In this document: piece by piece, positions 39,339-47,670 of the stretch
Layout: each line of letters starts with the position of its first letter
How positions within the stretch are numbered: the first letter of the stretch is position 1
Source: Nitrospirota bacterium
GTDB lineage: Bacteria; Nitrospirota; Nitrospiria; 2-01-FULL-66-17
Assembly (NCBI GenBank): GCA_040757335.1
Contig: JBFLXB010000030.1
Span: 1 to 47,755 of the forward strand
DNA: 47,755 nt
Direction: 5' to 3'
Position numbers and translations under genes: made by a program
The notes under the pieces: model-generated
Database searches by the model: none
What the model saw: the letters and a program-made list of their open reading frames with translations, nothing else
Told to the model about the DNA's origin: nothing

Positions 39339-39691
39339 GTGACCCAATGGCTGAACGGCTGTTGCACGAGACGCTGGCCGACGGCGTACAGATCCTGCGC
39401 TGGCCCCACCGTCACGCGTTGCCGGAGCGCGAGGTGCTGGCGTTCTTCGAGGCGCGCGGCGTGCCGGCGACTCGGTGGACCAACGCGCCGGGCAGCGTCT
39501 ACCAGGTGCACCACCACCCCTATCGCAAGACGCTCTTCTGCATCGCTGGGACGATCACGTTTTCCCTTCCCGATTCGGACGTGAACGTGCCGCTCGCGCC
39601 CGGCGATCGCCTGATCCTTCCGGCCGGCACGCGCCACGGCGCGACCGTCGGCCCGGACGGGGTGACCTGTATCGAGGGAGCCGGGGCGTGA
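39335..39691 (+). CDS. Small cupin-domain protein
   Basis: A 118-residue single-domain cupin. YQVHHHPYRKTLFCIAGTITFS supplies the first cupin motif with several His; APGDRLILPAGTRHGATV is the second, with the typical PGD and a metal His. It may be a metal-binding isomerase or sensor; substrate unknown. ATG 39335 overlaps the upstream stop; a later in-frame ATG at 39347 is possible. It is translationally coupled on both sides. Confidence 0.82.
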   Translation: MSDPMAERLLHETLADGVQILRWPHRHALPEREVLAFFEARGVPATRWTNAPGSVYQVHHHPYRKTLFCIAGTITFSLPDSDVNVPLAPGDRLILPAGTRHGATVGPDGVTCIEGAGA

Positions 39692-40689
39692 CGCGTCTCG
39701 CGACCAAGATGGGGCCTGCGGGTTGGGCCGTGGCGGCGTTGGCGCTCGCAGCGATCGGTCTCCCCCTGATCGGGCGCCTGGCGTGGTTGGCGGAACTCAG
39801 TTCGCATTTCGTGGCCCAGTACGCGGCGGCCGCGGCGATCCTCGCGCTCGGACTGGCATTGAAGAATCGACCGTGGTTGGCCGCAGTGGCCCTGGCGATT
39901 TGTCTGGTGCAACTGGCTCGTCTGGCCCCGCTCTGGACGCACCCCGATCCGCCGACGCTGGCAATCGCGCCGGAGCGGCTCACGATCACGCAGCTCAACG
40001 TCAACATCCGTCATCAGGATCCGCGCCGCGTGGTCGAGTGGGTCATCGCGGAGGATCCCGACATCGCGGTGCTGATCGAGGTGAACCGGGCCTGGTCCGC
40101 ATCGTTGACCGCGTTGCGGGAGCGGTACCCCCATATGTTGGTCGGTATGCCTCCCGACGGGTCGGGTATCGCCGTGTTCGCGAAGGGCCCCAAACCCTCT
40201 TTGCGGTTGGAGCCGTTGGTCGACGCCTGGTGTCCGGCCATTGTGTTGGATTTCCCCGAGGCGCCCGGGCCGTCGCCCCTGGCGCTCATTGCCACCCATC
40301 TGAGGAGTCCGATGACGCCGCGCGACGCGGTGGCTCGGAATCGGCAGCTCAGGGCATTGGTCCAGCGCGTCGCGGCCGAACCCGCGCTCCAGAAAATCGT
40401 GGTGGGTGATCTCAACATCACGCGCTGGTCGCCGCTCTTCGCCCAACTCACCACGATCGCGGGCGTGCGGGACGGGCAGGAGGGGTTCGGTCTGGGCGGG
40501 AGTTGGCCCAGTCCCTTCGGGAGATGGCTGGGTATTCCGATCGATCAGACGCTCGTGTCTGCGGGCATCCGCGTGGTTCGCCGAAGCGTGGGACCCAACC
40601 TGGGATCGGATCACCTGCCGGTGACGACGACCATTGAGTTTTCGCAGGGGATGGGCGCGCGCGCCGACGACCGCGACTTCTCCGGGTGA
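39688..40689 (+). CDS. Membrane-anchored endonuclease/exonuclease/phosphatase-family protein
   Basis: A 333-residue protein. Three hydrophobic segments lie within residues 10-90 (WAVAALALAAIGLPLIG, YAAAAAILALGLAL, LAAVALAICLVQLA). The EEP domain follows: ITQLNVNIRH, DPDIAVLIEVNRAW, ALIATHLRSPMTPRDA, KIVVGDLNIT and a final GSDHLPVTTTI (catalytic GDxN and SDHxP). Membrane-tethered EEP proteins may be nucleases or phosphodiesterases; the active site faces an unknown side. The start is GTG 39688 (GTGA overlap). Its TGA forms the first bases of repeat copy 7. Confidence 0.85.
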   Translation: MTRLATKMGPAGWAVAALALAAIGLPLIGRLAWLAELSSHFVAQYAAAAAILALGLALKNRPWLAAVALAICLVQLARLAPLWTHPDPPTLAIAPERLTITQLNVNIRHQDPRRVVEWVIAEDPDIAVLIEVNRAWSASLTALRERYPHMLVGMPPDGSGIAVFAKGPKPSLRLEPLVDAWCPAIVLDFPEAPGPSPLALIATHLRSPMTPRDAVARNRQLRALVQRVAAEPALQKIVVGDLNITRWSPLFAQLTTIAGVRDGQEGFGLGGSWPSPFGRWLGIPIDQTLVSAGIRVVRRSVGPNLGSDHLPVTTTIEFSQGMGARADDRDFSG

Positions 40690-40811
40690 GGCTGTTCATA
40701 AGGGGCCGTCTGCGGCGTTGCCGCTGCGCGTCCGCTGCTCACGTACGACCCAGTACGCTGCGCTGCGGGCGCTCGCGGCGCCTTGCATCCGGCCCGCTTC
40801 TGAACAGCCTC
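40688..40811. repeat. Stop-associated palindromic repeat, copy 7
   Basis: Ends GAGGCTGTTCA and TGAACAGCCTC, a perfect 11-bp inverted pair. The interior is 'gccgtctgcggcgttgccgctgcgcgtcc' in words, to 'gcgccttgcatccgg'. It begins inside the EEP gene stop codon and lies between convergent genes. Confidence 0.9.
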
Positions 40812-40857
40812 CGCAGTGCGGACGAAGTTCGTCCACGCTGCGGTATAACCAGTTGCG

Positions 40858-41517
40858 TCAGTCCGGGAGCAGGCGGGGCAGGTGCGATCCCAGGTCGGGG
40901 AGGCGAGGGACCACGAGGTCGGCGCCGGCCTCGGTCAACTCGTCGGCTTCATGGGCGCCCCAACCCACGCCGATCGCGCGGATCCCGGCCGCGCGGGCCA
41001 TTTCCACGTCGAAGGTGGTGTCGCCCACCATCACGGCGCGATCGGCTGAGAGCCCCAACTCGTCCAGGATCTGCAACAGCATCTCGGGGTGAGGTTTGGG
41101 ACGGCACACGTCCCCGGTTCTGATCGTCGCGAAATAGTCGCCCAATTGGTGTTCGGCGATGACCCGTAACGCGCCGGCGCGGCTCTTGCCCGTGGCCATC
41201 GCCATCCATCGGCCCTCGCGGCGCACCGCGTCGAGAAAGTCCCGAACGCCGGCGAAGAGCGGATCGCGGCCCGCTGCCTCGACCGCGTATCGAGCGCGGT
41301 ACGCGTGGATGATACGGGGTTTGACCGCCTCGGGGCAGTCGGGAAGCAAACGCCCCAGCGCGTCGTCGAGCGACAACCCGATCACCCTTGCGACGCGGTC
41401 GGTGCTCAGCGGCGCGTACCCAAAGCTGGCAATGGTTTCGTTGAACACCACCGCGATATGCGCGGCGCTGTCGACGAGCGTGCCGTCGCAGTCGAGAATG
41501 ACGAGGCTCGGTGTCAT
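40858..41517 (-). CDS. HAD-family phosphoglycolate-phosphatase-like hydrolase
   Basis: A 219-residue HAD phosphatase. VILDCDGTLVDSAAHI is motif I, MAMATGKSRAGALRV motif II, CRPKPHPEMLLQIL motif III with the lysine, and VMVGDTTFDVEMARAAG motif IV. The helical cap covers about residues 17-85. Phosphoglycolate is a likely substrate by similarity, but related sugar phosphates are possible. ATG 41517 lies 14 bases after a TATACT box, a 7-nt leader. It converges with the EEP gene across a repeat. Confidence 0.85.
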   Translation of the reverse strand: MTPSLVILDCDGTLVDSAAHIAVVFNETIASFGYAPLSTDRVARVIGLSLDDALGRLLPDCPEAVKPRIIHAYRARYAVEAAGRDPLFAGVRDFLDAVRREGRWMAMATGKSRAGALRVIAEHQLGDYFATIRTGDVCRPKPHPEMLLQILDELGLSADRAVMVGDTTFDVEMARAAGIRAIGVGWGAHEADELTEAGADLVVPRLPDLGSHLPRLLPD

Positions 41518-41531
41518 AGGGTCCGCGACCG

Positions 41532-41537
41532 AGTATA
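41532..41537 (-). promoter_or_regulatory. -10 box of the phosphoglycolate-phosphatase-like gene
   Basis: Minus strand TATACT with only a weak -35. Predicted start near 41525, 7 nt before the ATG, too short for a normal ribosome site. Confidence 0.4.
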
Positions 41538-41577
41538 ACGCACCGATCTGTCCGTGGGGAGGCCGCGTGTCAACGGC

Positions 41578-41606
41578 TTGATTCGAGTCGCACGCGAGAG
41601 TAGACT
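41578..41606 (+). promoter_or_regulatory. Promoter of the methyltransferase gene
   Basis: TTGATT (41578-41583), a 17-bp spacer and TAGACT (41601-41606). Predicted start near 41613, about 2 nt before the GTG start codon. Confidence 0.5.
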
Positions 41607-41614
41607 ACCGCGCA

Positions 41615-42298
41615 GTGAGCGGGCAATCGACAGGCATCTACCGCGCGCAGCGAGCGTATTTCTCGCACGCGTATGAGACCGGCCGGCACGGATGGCCGAC
41701 CGTCGGCGTCTCGCCGATGGTGGCGCGATTTCTGCGGTCGGTGAAGGGGCGCGGCGGCCGCGCGCTCGACATCGGGTGCGGCGAAGGCCGCCACAGCGCG
41801 GCCTTCGCACAGTCGGGTTTTCTCACCGTGGGGGTGGATCTCGAGCCGAAGGCCTTGGCGCGGGCCCGCGCCGCCCTCAACGGCGCGGCCGACGGGCCGA
41901 CGTTCCTTCAGGCCAACGTGTTTGCGCTTCCGTTTTCCGCAGGTACGTTCGACGTCGTGGTGGACTACGGCTGCCTGCACCACATACGTCGGCCGGACAC
42001 GCGGCGATACCTGGATCAGGTCGTGCCGCTGCTCAAACCCGGGGGGTATTACCTCCTGTCCTGTTTCTCCACCAAGTTCAAACATCACGCCGGAGAGCGT
42101 CGAACCCGTGACTGGTTGGTGCACGCGGGTCACTACGACCGCTTTTTCCGTCGGGCGGACTTCCCGGCGATCTTCGGCCGGTGGTTCGACCTCTTGGAGC
42201 TGACCGAAGATCGGGACGGGTTGTACGTGTTCCATAACGTGCTGATGCGCAAGCGCGCGACCTCACGCGGCAGCCGGCCGGGTCGGGGGAGCGCCTGA
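41615..42298 (+). CDS. Class I SAM-dependent methyltransferase
   Basis: A 227-residue methyltransferase. Motif I is ALDIGCGEGRHSAAFAQSG, motif II VGVDLEPKALARAR, then FDVVVDYGCLHHIRRP and LLKPGGYYLLSCF. The tellurite-resistance/TehB-like layout (GCGEGR, HHI) is visible, but the substrate cannot be assigned. GTG 41615 fits the promoter; no ribosome site. The aminotransferase follows after 4 bases, so the two are an operon. Confidence 0.87.
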   Translation: MSGQSTGIYRAQRAYFSHAYETGRHGWPTVGVSPMVARFLRSVKGRGGRALDIGCGEGRHSAAFAQSGFLTVGVDLEPKALARARAALNGAADGPTFLQANVFALPFSAGTFDVVVDYGCLHHIRRPDTRRYLDQVVPLLKPGGYYLLSCFSTKFKHHAGERRTRDWLVHAGHYDRFFRRADFPAIFGRWFDLLELTEDRDGLYVFHNVLMRKRATSRGSRPGRGSA

Positions 42299-42302
42299 AT
42301 TT

Positions 42303-43202
42303 ATGCCCGCGATCGCGTGCGTGAACGGACGGTTCCTCCCCATCTCGCGGGCTACGGTGTCGGTCGAGGATCGCGGGTTTCAGTTCGGGGACGGGGTCTA
42401 CGAAGTCGTGCGCAGCTATGGCGGGACGCTCTTCCGGCTCGACGAGCATCTCGACCGGCTGGTTCAGAGCGCGCGCGCCATTCGGTTGCCGATGCGCTAC
42501 TCGCTGGCTCAGTGGCGGCGCCTGATCGTTCGCGCGCACCGGATGAGCCGCTTCCCCGACGCCAAAGTGTATCTGCAACTGACTCGCGGACCCGCGCCGC
42601 GCGAACACGGTTTTCCCACGACCGTGCGGCCCACGGCCGTGATCACGGTCCGCAAACTGGAGCCGCTGAACCCCGCGCTGCGACGCGACGGCGTGAGTGT
42701 GATCACGGTTCCGGATCTGCGCTGGGGGCGGTGCGACGTCAAATCGTTGAACCTGCTGGCGAACGTCCTGGCGCGGGAAGACGCGCGGGCGGCGAAAGTG
42801 TTCGAGGCGATTCTGGTCCGGGAGGGTTCCGTGACCGAAGGGGCCATCAGTAACGTGTTCGCGGTGATCCGGGGGACCGTGACCACCTCGCCGACCGATC
42901 CGTCGATCCTGCCCGGGATCACGCGTGCGGCCACGCTCGATCTCGTGCGGGCCGACGGGCTTCCGCTCGTCGAGCGGACGTTCTCGCTGGACGAACTGCG
43001 CGCGGCCGAGGAAGTGTTTTTGACCGGGACCACGATCGAGATCGTCCCGGTGGTGTCGGTCAACGGAGAGAAAATCGGGACGGGCGAGCCCGGTCCGGTG
43101 ACCCGGCGCCTCGCCGGACGGTTTGCCGCCATGGTGGAGGCCGAATGCGGCGCGCGCGACGTGTCGCCTCCCGCGACGCGTCGACGGAAGCGCTCGAGGT
43201 GA
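42303..43202 (+). CDS. dat: D-amino-acid aminotransferase (class IV)
   Basis: A 299-residue PLP enzyme. SVEDRGFQFGDGVYEVVRSY is the fold-type IV N-terminus, LTRGPAPREHGFP matches the TRGxxxRxHxFP carboxylate-binding segment of D-alanine transaminases, and CDVKSLNLLANVLA carries the PLP lysine. EGSVTEGAISNVFAV and TRAATLDLVRADG follow. It would make D-glutamate or D-alanine for peptidoglycan. A branched-chain or 4-amino-4-deoxychorismate role is less likely. The C-terminus is unusually basic (RRRKRSR). ATG 42303 follows GGGGGAGCGCC. Confidence 0.87.
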   Translation: MPAIACVNGRFLPISRATVSVEDRGFQFGDGVYEVVRSYGGTLFRLDEHLDRLVQSARAIRLPMRYSLAQWRRLIVRAHRMSRFPDAKVYLQLTRGPAPREHGFPTTVRPTAVITVRKLEPLNPALRRDGVSVITVPDLRWGRCDVKSLNLLANVLAREDARAAKVFEAILVREGSVTEGAISNVFAVIRGTVTTSPTDPSILPGITRAATLDLVRADGLPLVERTFSLDELRAAEEVFLTGTTIEIVPVVSVNGEKIGTGEPGPVTRRLAGRFAAMVEAECGARDVSPPATRRRKRSR

Positions 43203-43214
43203 GGGCGTGTTCGC

Positions 43215-43244
43215 TTGCAGCCCACGAATTCAGTGTGGTATAGT
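43215..43244 (+). promoter_or_regulatory. Promoter of the rimP-nusA-infB operon
   Basis: TTGCAG (43215-43220), an 18-bp spacer and TATAGT (43239-43244). Predicted start near 43251, giving a 96-nt leader. Confidence 0.6.
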
Positions 43245-43250
43245 CTGCCA

Positions 43251-43346
43251 GCTTTGGCATCCGACGGGTCCCACGCCCACGGCGTGGCGGAGCGAAGTGG
43301 GCAGTGGTTGGCCCACTTTTTTTGTTTCAGGACCAGACGGGATCGG
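43251..43346 (+). ncRNA. rimP leader with attenuator-like terminator
   Basis: The leader contains a perfect hairpin AGTGGGC (43296-43302) / GCCCACT (43311-43317) followed by seven T, 24 bases before the rimP ATG. Upstream are further pairings (CCCACGCCCACGGCGTGG). Many bacteria carry a conserved rimP leader with just such a GTGGGC...GCCCAC stem and T-run, proposed to control nusA-operon transcription, possibly with NusA itself. The match here is by eye. Confidence 0.65.
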
Positions 43347-43823
43347 ATGAAGGCGATGGTGCAGGGCGAGGTTGAAGCGCGCGTCGCACGGGTGGCGGAG
43401 CCGATTGCGTCGGGAATGGGGTTGAGTCTGATCAAGGTGCGCTACCAAGGGACCAGAACCCACGGCGCGTTACGGTTGACCATCGACAAGCCGGGCGGGG
43501 TCACGCTGGACGACTGCACCCGGTTGAGCCGGGCGGTGGGGCACGCGTTGGATGTGGAGGGACCGATCGATCATCGGTACGCTCTGGAGGTGTCGTCGCC
43601 GGGGCTGGATCGGCCGTTGGAGGATCGCCGCGACTTTGAACAAGCCGTGGGGCGACTGGTCCGCGTCAAGACCTCGCCGTCCTGGGAGGGCCCCAGACTG
43701 CTGATCGGGCGTCTGCGGGGACAAGACGCCGCGGGCGTCAGGCTCGAAGAGGGGGAGGGAAACCGGGAGTGGAACGTACCGTGGGAAGCGATCGCCCACG
43801 CCCGGTTGGAAGTCGAGTGGTGA
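43347..43823 (+). CDS. rimP: Ribosome maturation factor RimP
   Basis: A 158-residue RimP needed for 30S subunit maturation. Visible are VARVAEPIASGMGLSLIKVRY in parts (EPIASGMGLSL), LRLTIDKPGGVTLDDCTRLSRAV, the LEVSSPGLDRPL signature, and a C-terminal SH3-like part (RLLIGRLRGQDAAGVRL). ATG 43347 is used; ATG 43356 is an alternative. It heads the conserved rimP-nusA-infB cluster, behind an attenuator-like leader. Confidence 0.93.
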   Translation: MKAMVQGEVEARVARVAEPIASGMGLSLIKVRYQGTRTHGALRLTIDKPGGVTLDDCTRLSRAVGHALDVEGPIDHRYALEVSSPGLDRPLEDRRDFEQAVGRLVRVKTSPSWEGPRLLIGRLRGQDAAGVRLEEGEGNREWNVPWEAIAHARLEVEW

Positions 43824-43893
43824 ACGGCTGCGTTCAGCAAGCTCGGCGGGAGGAAGCCGAGAATCAACAGCATCTCGCAGCCTCGGCGCTGGA

Positions 43894-43927
43894 AACCGCG
43901 CCTACGTTGCGCTACGCAAGCGCGGTT
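43894..43927 (+). other. Stem-loop before nusA
   Basis: AACCGCGC (43894-43901) and GCGCGGTT (43920-43927) form an 8-bp stem, with inner TTGCG/CGCAA. A smaller stem CTCGG/CCGAG lies upstream in the same 119-bp spacer. No T-run follows, so an RNA-processing or stability role is more likely than termination. Confidence 0.45.
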
Positions 43928-43942
43928 GGGAAGGGGTAGTCC

Positions 43943-45157
43943 ATGAATCGTGAATTGTTGTCGGTCATCGGGCAGATTGAACGGGAGAAGGGGATCAAGG
44001 GGGAGAAGATTCTCCAGGCGGTGGAACTCGCCGTGCAGACCGCCGCGCGCAAGCGCTACGGGGCGGGAGAGAACATCCAGGTCCGGCTCGACCCGGAGAC
44101 CGGGGAAATCGAAGTCGTGTCGCTCAAGAAGATCGTGGAGACGGTCAGCAACCCCAAGGCCGAAATCGCGCTGGAAGACGCGCTGGAAATCGATCCCGGA
44201 GCGGAGTTGGGCGACGAGATCGGGGACCTCATGCCGATGGAGGATTTCGGGCGGATCGCGGCGCAGACGGCGAAGCAGGTGATCTTTCAGCGGGTGCGCG
44301 AAGCCGAGTTGGAGACGGTGTACAAGGAATACTCGGTGCGTCAGGGCGAGATCATCAGCGGAATGATCCTGGGCCAGGAGCGACGCAACTATATCGTGGA
44401 CCTGGGCAAGACCGAGGCGCTGCTGCCTGTCAGCGAGCAGATTCCCCGCGAGGGCTTTCGGCGGGGCGACCGACTGCGCGCCTATTTGTTGGAGGTGAAA
44501 CCCTCCTCGCGGGGCCCGCAGTTGATTCTCTCGCGGGCCTGTCCCGAGTTCGTCAAGAAACTGTTCGAGCTCGAAGTGCCCGAGGTGGCCGAGGGAATCG
44601 TCCAGATCCGCGGGGTGGTGCGCGAACCCGGCGATCGGACCAAGATCTGCGTGTCGTCGCGCGATAAGGCGGTCGATCCGGTCGGCGCCTGCGTCGGCGT
44701 CAAAGGCGTTCGCGTTCAGGCGGTGGTCCGCGAGTTGCGCGGCGAAAAGATCGACATCATCACCTGGACCGAAGACCCGCGAACCTTCATCGGCGAAGCG
44801 CTGAGTCCCGCGGTGGTGGAGAAGGTCGGGATCACCGAGTCCGAGAAATCCGCCATCGCCGTGGTCGCCGACCACCAGTTGTCGCTGGCGATCGGCAAGA
44901 AGGGGCAAAACGTCCGGCTGGCGGCGAAATTGACCGGCTGGAAGATCGATATCATCAGTCAGAGCGAATACGAAAAGGAGCGCATCAAGGAGCGCGACAA
45001 AGAGATCAGCGCGGCGATCGCCCACGAGCAGGCGTTGCAGGACGAACAGCAGGCGCGGTTGGCCGCGGCGGCTTCTCCGTCGGGCGAGACCGAGTCCACA
45101 ACGACTCCGGCCGAGGGTGAGCAGGCCCAGAGTCCCGATGCCGGATCTGGGTCGTGA
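43943..45157 (+). CDS. nusA: Transcription elongation/termination factor NusA
   Basis: A 404-residue NusA. The N-terminal RNA-polymerase-binding domain (MNRELLSVIGQIEREKGI) runs to about residue 125. An S1 domain with SGMILGQERRNYIVDLGKTEAL and KH domains with DPVGACVGVKGVRVQAV and LAIGKKGQNVRLAAKLTGW (given here in family pieces) follow. The acidic repeats of the E. coli C-terminus are absent; instead there is a charged, Gln/Ser-rich tail of about 40 residues. infB follows after 37 bases without the ylxR gene often found between them. Confidence 0.95.
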   Translation: MNRELLSVIGQIEREKGIKGEKILQAVELAVQTAARKRYGAGENIQVRLDPETGEIEVVSLKKIVETVSNPKAEIALEDALEIDPGAELGDEIGDLMPMEDFGRIAAQTAKQVIFQRVREAELETVYKEYSVRQGEIISGMILGQERRNYIVDLGKTEALLPVSEQIPREGFRRGDRLRAYLLEVKPSSRGPQLILSRACPEFVKKLFELEVPEVAEGIVQIRGVVREPGDRTKICVSSRDKAVDPVGACVGVKGVRVQAVVRELRGEKIDIITWTEDPRTFIGEALSPAVVEKVGITESEKSAIAVVADHQLSLAIGKKGQNVRLAAKLTGWKIDIISQSEYEKERIKERDKEISAAIAHEQALQDEQQARLAAAASPSGETESTTTPAEGEQAQSPDAGSGS

Positions 45158-45194
45158 CAGGAGACGTGGTGAGTCGGATCAGAAGGATTAGGCG

Positions 45195-47603
45195 ATGAGA
45201 GTCTTTGAACTGGCGAAACAACTGGAGAAGACCAGTAAAGAACTCTTGGCGGACCTCGCCAAACAAGGCGTCGCGCTCAAGAACCACATGAGCGTGATCG
45301 ACGACGACGTGGTCGAGACCCTGCTGAAGAAACACGGTCCCAAGAAGGAGGCGGCGAGCACCGCGCCGAAACGCGGGCACGTCTTGATCAAGAAGCGTCC
45401 GCAGCCGGAAGTCGCGGCGCCGGAAGTCGCGATGGAATCGCCGGCTGCGCCGGTACAGGAGGCCGCGCCGCTACCGTCCACGCCCGTGCGCCCCGGGCCG
45501 GAGGTGTTCCGTCCCCACGCTCCGGTGGTGGTTCCCCAGCCGCAGCCGGAGCCTGTCAGGCCCGCGGCCGCGGCGCCGACCGCTCCCGTCTCCCCGCCTC
45601 GTGGCCCCGTGACGGGCGATGTGGGGGTCAAAGAGCGAGAGAAGGAACGGGAACGACTCAAGAAACTCAAAAAGGGGGTCAAGCGGGACAAGGGCGAGGA
45701 TACCGCCGCGGTCCCTCTCCAGCAGGACGCGCTGGTGTGGCAGGACTTCAAACCCCTGCACCGCCGGGATGAACGCCTGCGCGCGCAGTTGCGTCGGGCG
45801 CACCAAGGGACCACCAACCTCGAGCCCACCAAGCCCCGGAAAAAGACGGTCAAACTGCACGCCGGCCTTACCGTGAAAGATCTCGCCGATCTCTTGGGCG
45901 TAAAAGCCGCCCAGGTCCTCGGTCAGCTCATGGCGATGGGTACGGTCGCCACGATCAATCAAACCGTTGATCTCGAGGCCGCGGTACTGGTCGCGGAACA
46001 CTTCGGCGTGAAGGCCGAGGGCGTGGCGGAGCGAACCGAGGAGGATCTCATCGAGACCGTCCCGGACGAGCCCGCGATGCGAGTCCCCCGGCCGCCGGTG
46101 GTGACGATCATGGGCCATGTGGACCACGGCAAGACGTCGTTGCTCGACGCCATCCGGTCCACCAAAGTGACCGAGGAGGAGGCGGGCGGGATCACGCAGC
46201 ACATCGGGGCTTATACGGTCTCGGTCCACGGCAAGTCCGTCACGTTCCTCGACACGCCGGGACACGAAGCCTTTACCAGCTTACGGGCCCGGGGTGCGAA
46301 GGTGACCGACCTGGTGGTGCTGGTGGTCGCGGCGGACGATGGCGTGATGCCCCAAACTGTGGAGGCGGTCAACCACGCCAAAGCCGGCGAGGTGCCGATC
46401 ATCGTGGCCGTCAACAAGATCGACAAGCCCGACGCCCAGCCGGATCGGGTGAAGAATCAGCTGAATGAACATGGGCTGATACCCGAGGCGTGGGGAGGCA
46501 CGACGATTTTCGTCGAGGTGTCGGCCAAGAAAAAAACGGGGTTGGACGCCTTGTTGGAAATGATCCTGTTACAGGCGGATGTGCTGGAGTTGCGAGCCAA
46601 CCCCAACAAGCCTGCGGTGGGGACCATCATCGAAGCGCGTCTGGACAAGGGACGCGGGCCGGTCGCCACGGTTCTGGTTCAGGACGGCACCCTGCGGATC
46701 GGCGACCTGTTCGTCACGGGCGTGCAGTCCGGGAAAGTCCGGGCCTTGCTCGATGATATGGGCCGCCGCACGGATAAGGCCGGCCCGTCGACGCCGGTGG
46801 AGCTGATCGGGCTCGAGGGCATGCCGCTGGCGGGCGATCTCTTCCAGGTGGTAAAGGACGACCGCACGGCCAAGGAGATCGTGGCTGCCCGCGTCGAGAA
46901 AGCCCGAGCGAGCGGCCAGGTCGGGGCTGCGGCTCCGCGGAAGATGACGCTCGAAGATCTCTACGGCAAAACCGCCGAGGACGGAGCGAAGGAACTGCTC
47001 ATCGTGCTCAAGGCCGACGTGCAGGGCTCCCTGGAAGCGCTCAAACATTCGTTGGAGAAGCTGTCGACGGATCAAGTCCGTCTGCGCGTCCTGCACACCG
47101 CGATCGGGGGGATCACCGAGAGCGATGTCCTGCTTGCGGCGGCCTCCAACGCGGTGGTGATCGGGTTCAACGTGCGGCCCGAGAGCAAGGCGCAAGCCGT
47201 GGCCGAACGCGAGCACGTGGACATCCGCACCTACCGGATCATCTACGAGGCGGTGGACGACGTCCGCGCGGCGATGGAAGGACTGCTTGCGCCCACCCTC
47301 AAAGAGCAGTCATTGGGGCGTGCCGAGGTCCGCCAGGTGTTCATGATCCCGCGCGTCGGTGCGGTGGCGGGCTCGTACGTGACGCAGGGCGTCATTACCC
47401 GCGCAAGTTCCGGCGTCCGCGTGGTGCGCGACGGCGTGGTGGTGTACCAGGGGAAACTGGGGTCGCTCCGGCGCTTCAAAGACGACGTGCGTGAAGTGCA
47501 GTCCGGGTATGAGTGCGGCATCGGCGTCGAGAACTTCAACGACCTGAAGGTCGGCGACATCATCGAGGCGTTCTCGATGGAGAAGATCGCGGCGAAACTC
47601 TGA
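45195..47603 (+). CDS. infB: Translation initiation factor IF-2
   Basis: An 802-residue GTPase that brings initiator tRNA to the 30S subunit. The N-terminal IF2_N domain starts [18 protein letters not shown] low-complexity Pro/Ala/Lys linker (residues about 60-210) precedes a second IF2_N module ([20 protein letters not shown]). G1 is GHVDHGKT (307-314), G3 DTPGHEAF and G4 NKIDKPDAQ. The C-terminal domains end with VRRFKD-like strands, seen as [23 protein letters not shown] 45195 is preceded by AAGGATTAGGCG. Confidence 0.96.
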   Translation: MRVFELAKQLEKTSKELLADLAKQGVALKNHMSVIDDDVVETLLKKHGPKKEAASTAPKRGHVLIKKRPQPEVAAPEVAMESPAAPVQEAAPLPSTPVRPGPEVFRPHAPVVVPQPQPEPVRPAAAAPTAPVSPPRGPVTGDVGVKEREKERERLKKLKKGVKRDKGEDTAAVPLQQDALVWQDFKPLHRRDERLRAQLRRAHQGTTNLEPTKPRKKTVKLHAGLTVKDLADLLGVKAAQVLGQLMAMGTVATINQTVDLEAAVLVAEHFGVKAEGVAERTEEDLIETVPDEPAMRVPRPPVVTIMGHVDHGKTSLLDAIRSTKVTEEEAGGITQHIGAYTVSVHGKSVTFLDTPGHEAFTSLRARGAKVTDLVVLVVAADDGVMPQTVEAVNHAKAGEVPIIVAVNKIDKPDAQPDRVKNQLNEHGLIPEAWGGTTIFVEVSAKKKTGLDALLEMILLQADVLELRANPNKPAVGTIIEARLDKGRGPVATVLVQDGTLRIGDLFVTGVQSGKVRALLDDMGRRTDKAGPSTPVELIGLEGMPLAGDLFQVVKDDRTAKEIVAARVEKARASGQVGAAAPRKMTLEDLYGKTAEDGAKELLIVLKADVQGSLEALKHSLEKLSTDQVRLRVLHTAIGGITESDVLLAAASNAVVIGFNVRPESKAQAVAEREHVDIRTYRIIYEAVDDVRAAMEGLLAPTLKEQSLGRAEVRQVFMIPRVGAVAGSYVTQGVITRASSGVRVVRDGVVVYQGKLGSLRRFKDDVREVQSGYECGIGVENFNDLKVGDIIEAFSMEKIAAKL

Positions 47604-47654
47604 CCCCCCCACCCATCCCTCCCCCTCACGGGGGGAGGGTAAGGGAGGGGGTGG
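47604..47654. repeat. C/G-rich long hairpin between infB and ylxP
   Basis: CCCCCCCACCCATCCCTCCCC is mirrored by GGGGAGGGTAAGGGAGGGGGTGG around a TCACG loop, an imperfect stem of about 22 bp directly after the infB stop. Similar CCCTCCC/GGGAGGG hairpins are common dispersed repeats in GC-rich genomes. It might attenuate the downstream part of the operon. Confidence 0.55.
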
Positions 47655-47670
47655 CCCCGCTCGGATGGGA

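Noticed and set aside
11122-40811. CRISPR array formed by the repeated units
   Set aside because: The copies are 120-210 bp long, kilobases apart, divergent and in both orientations, with no spacer structure and no cas genes.
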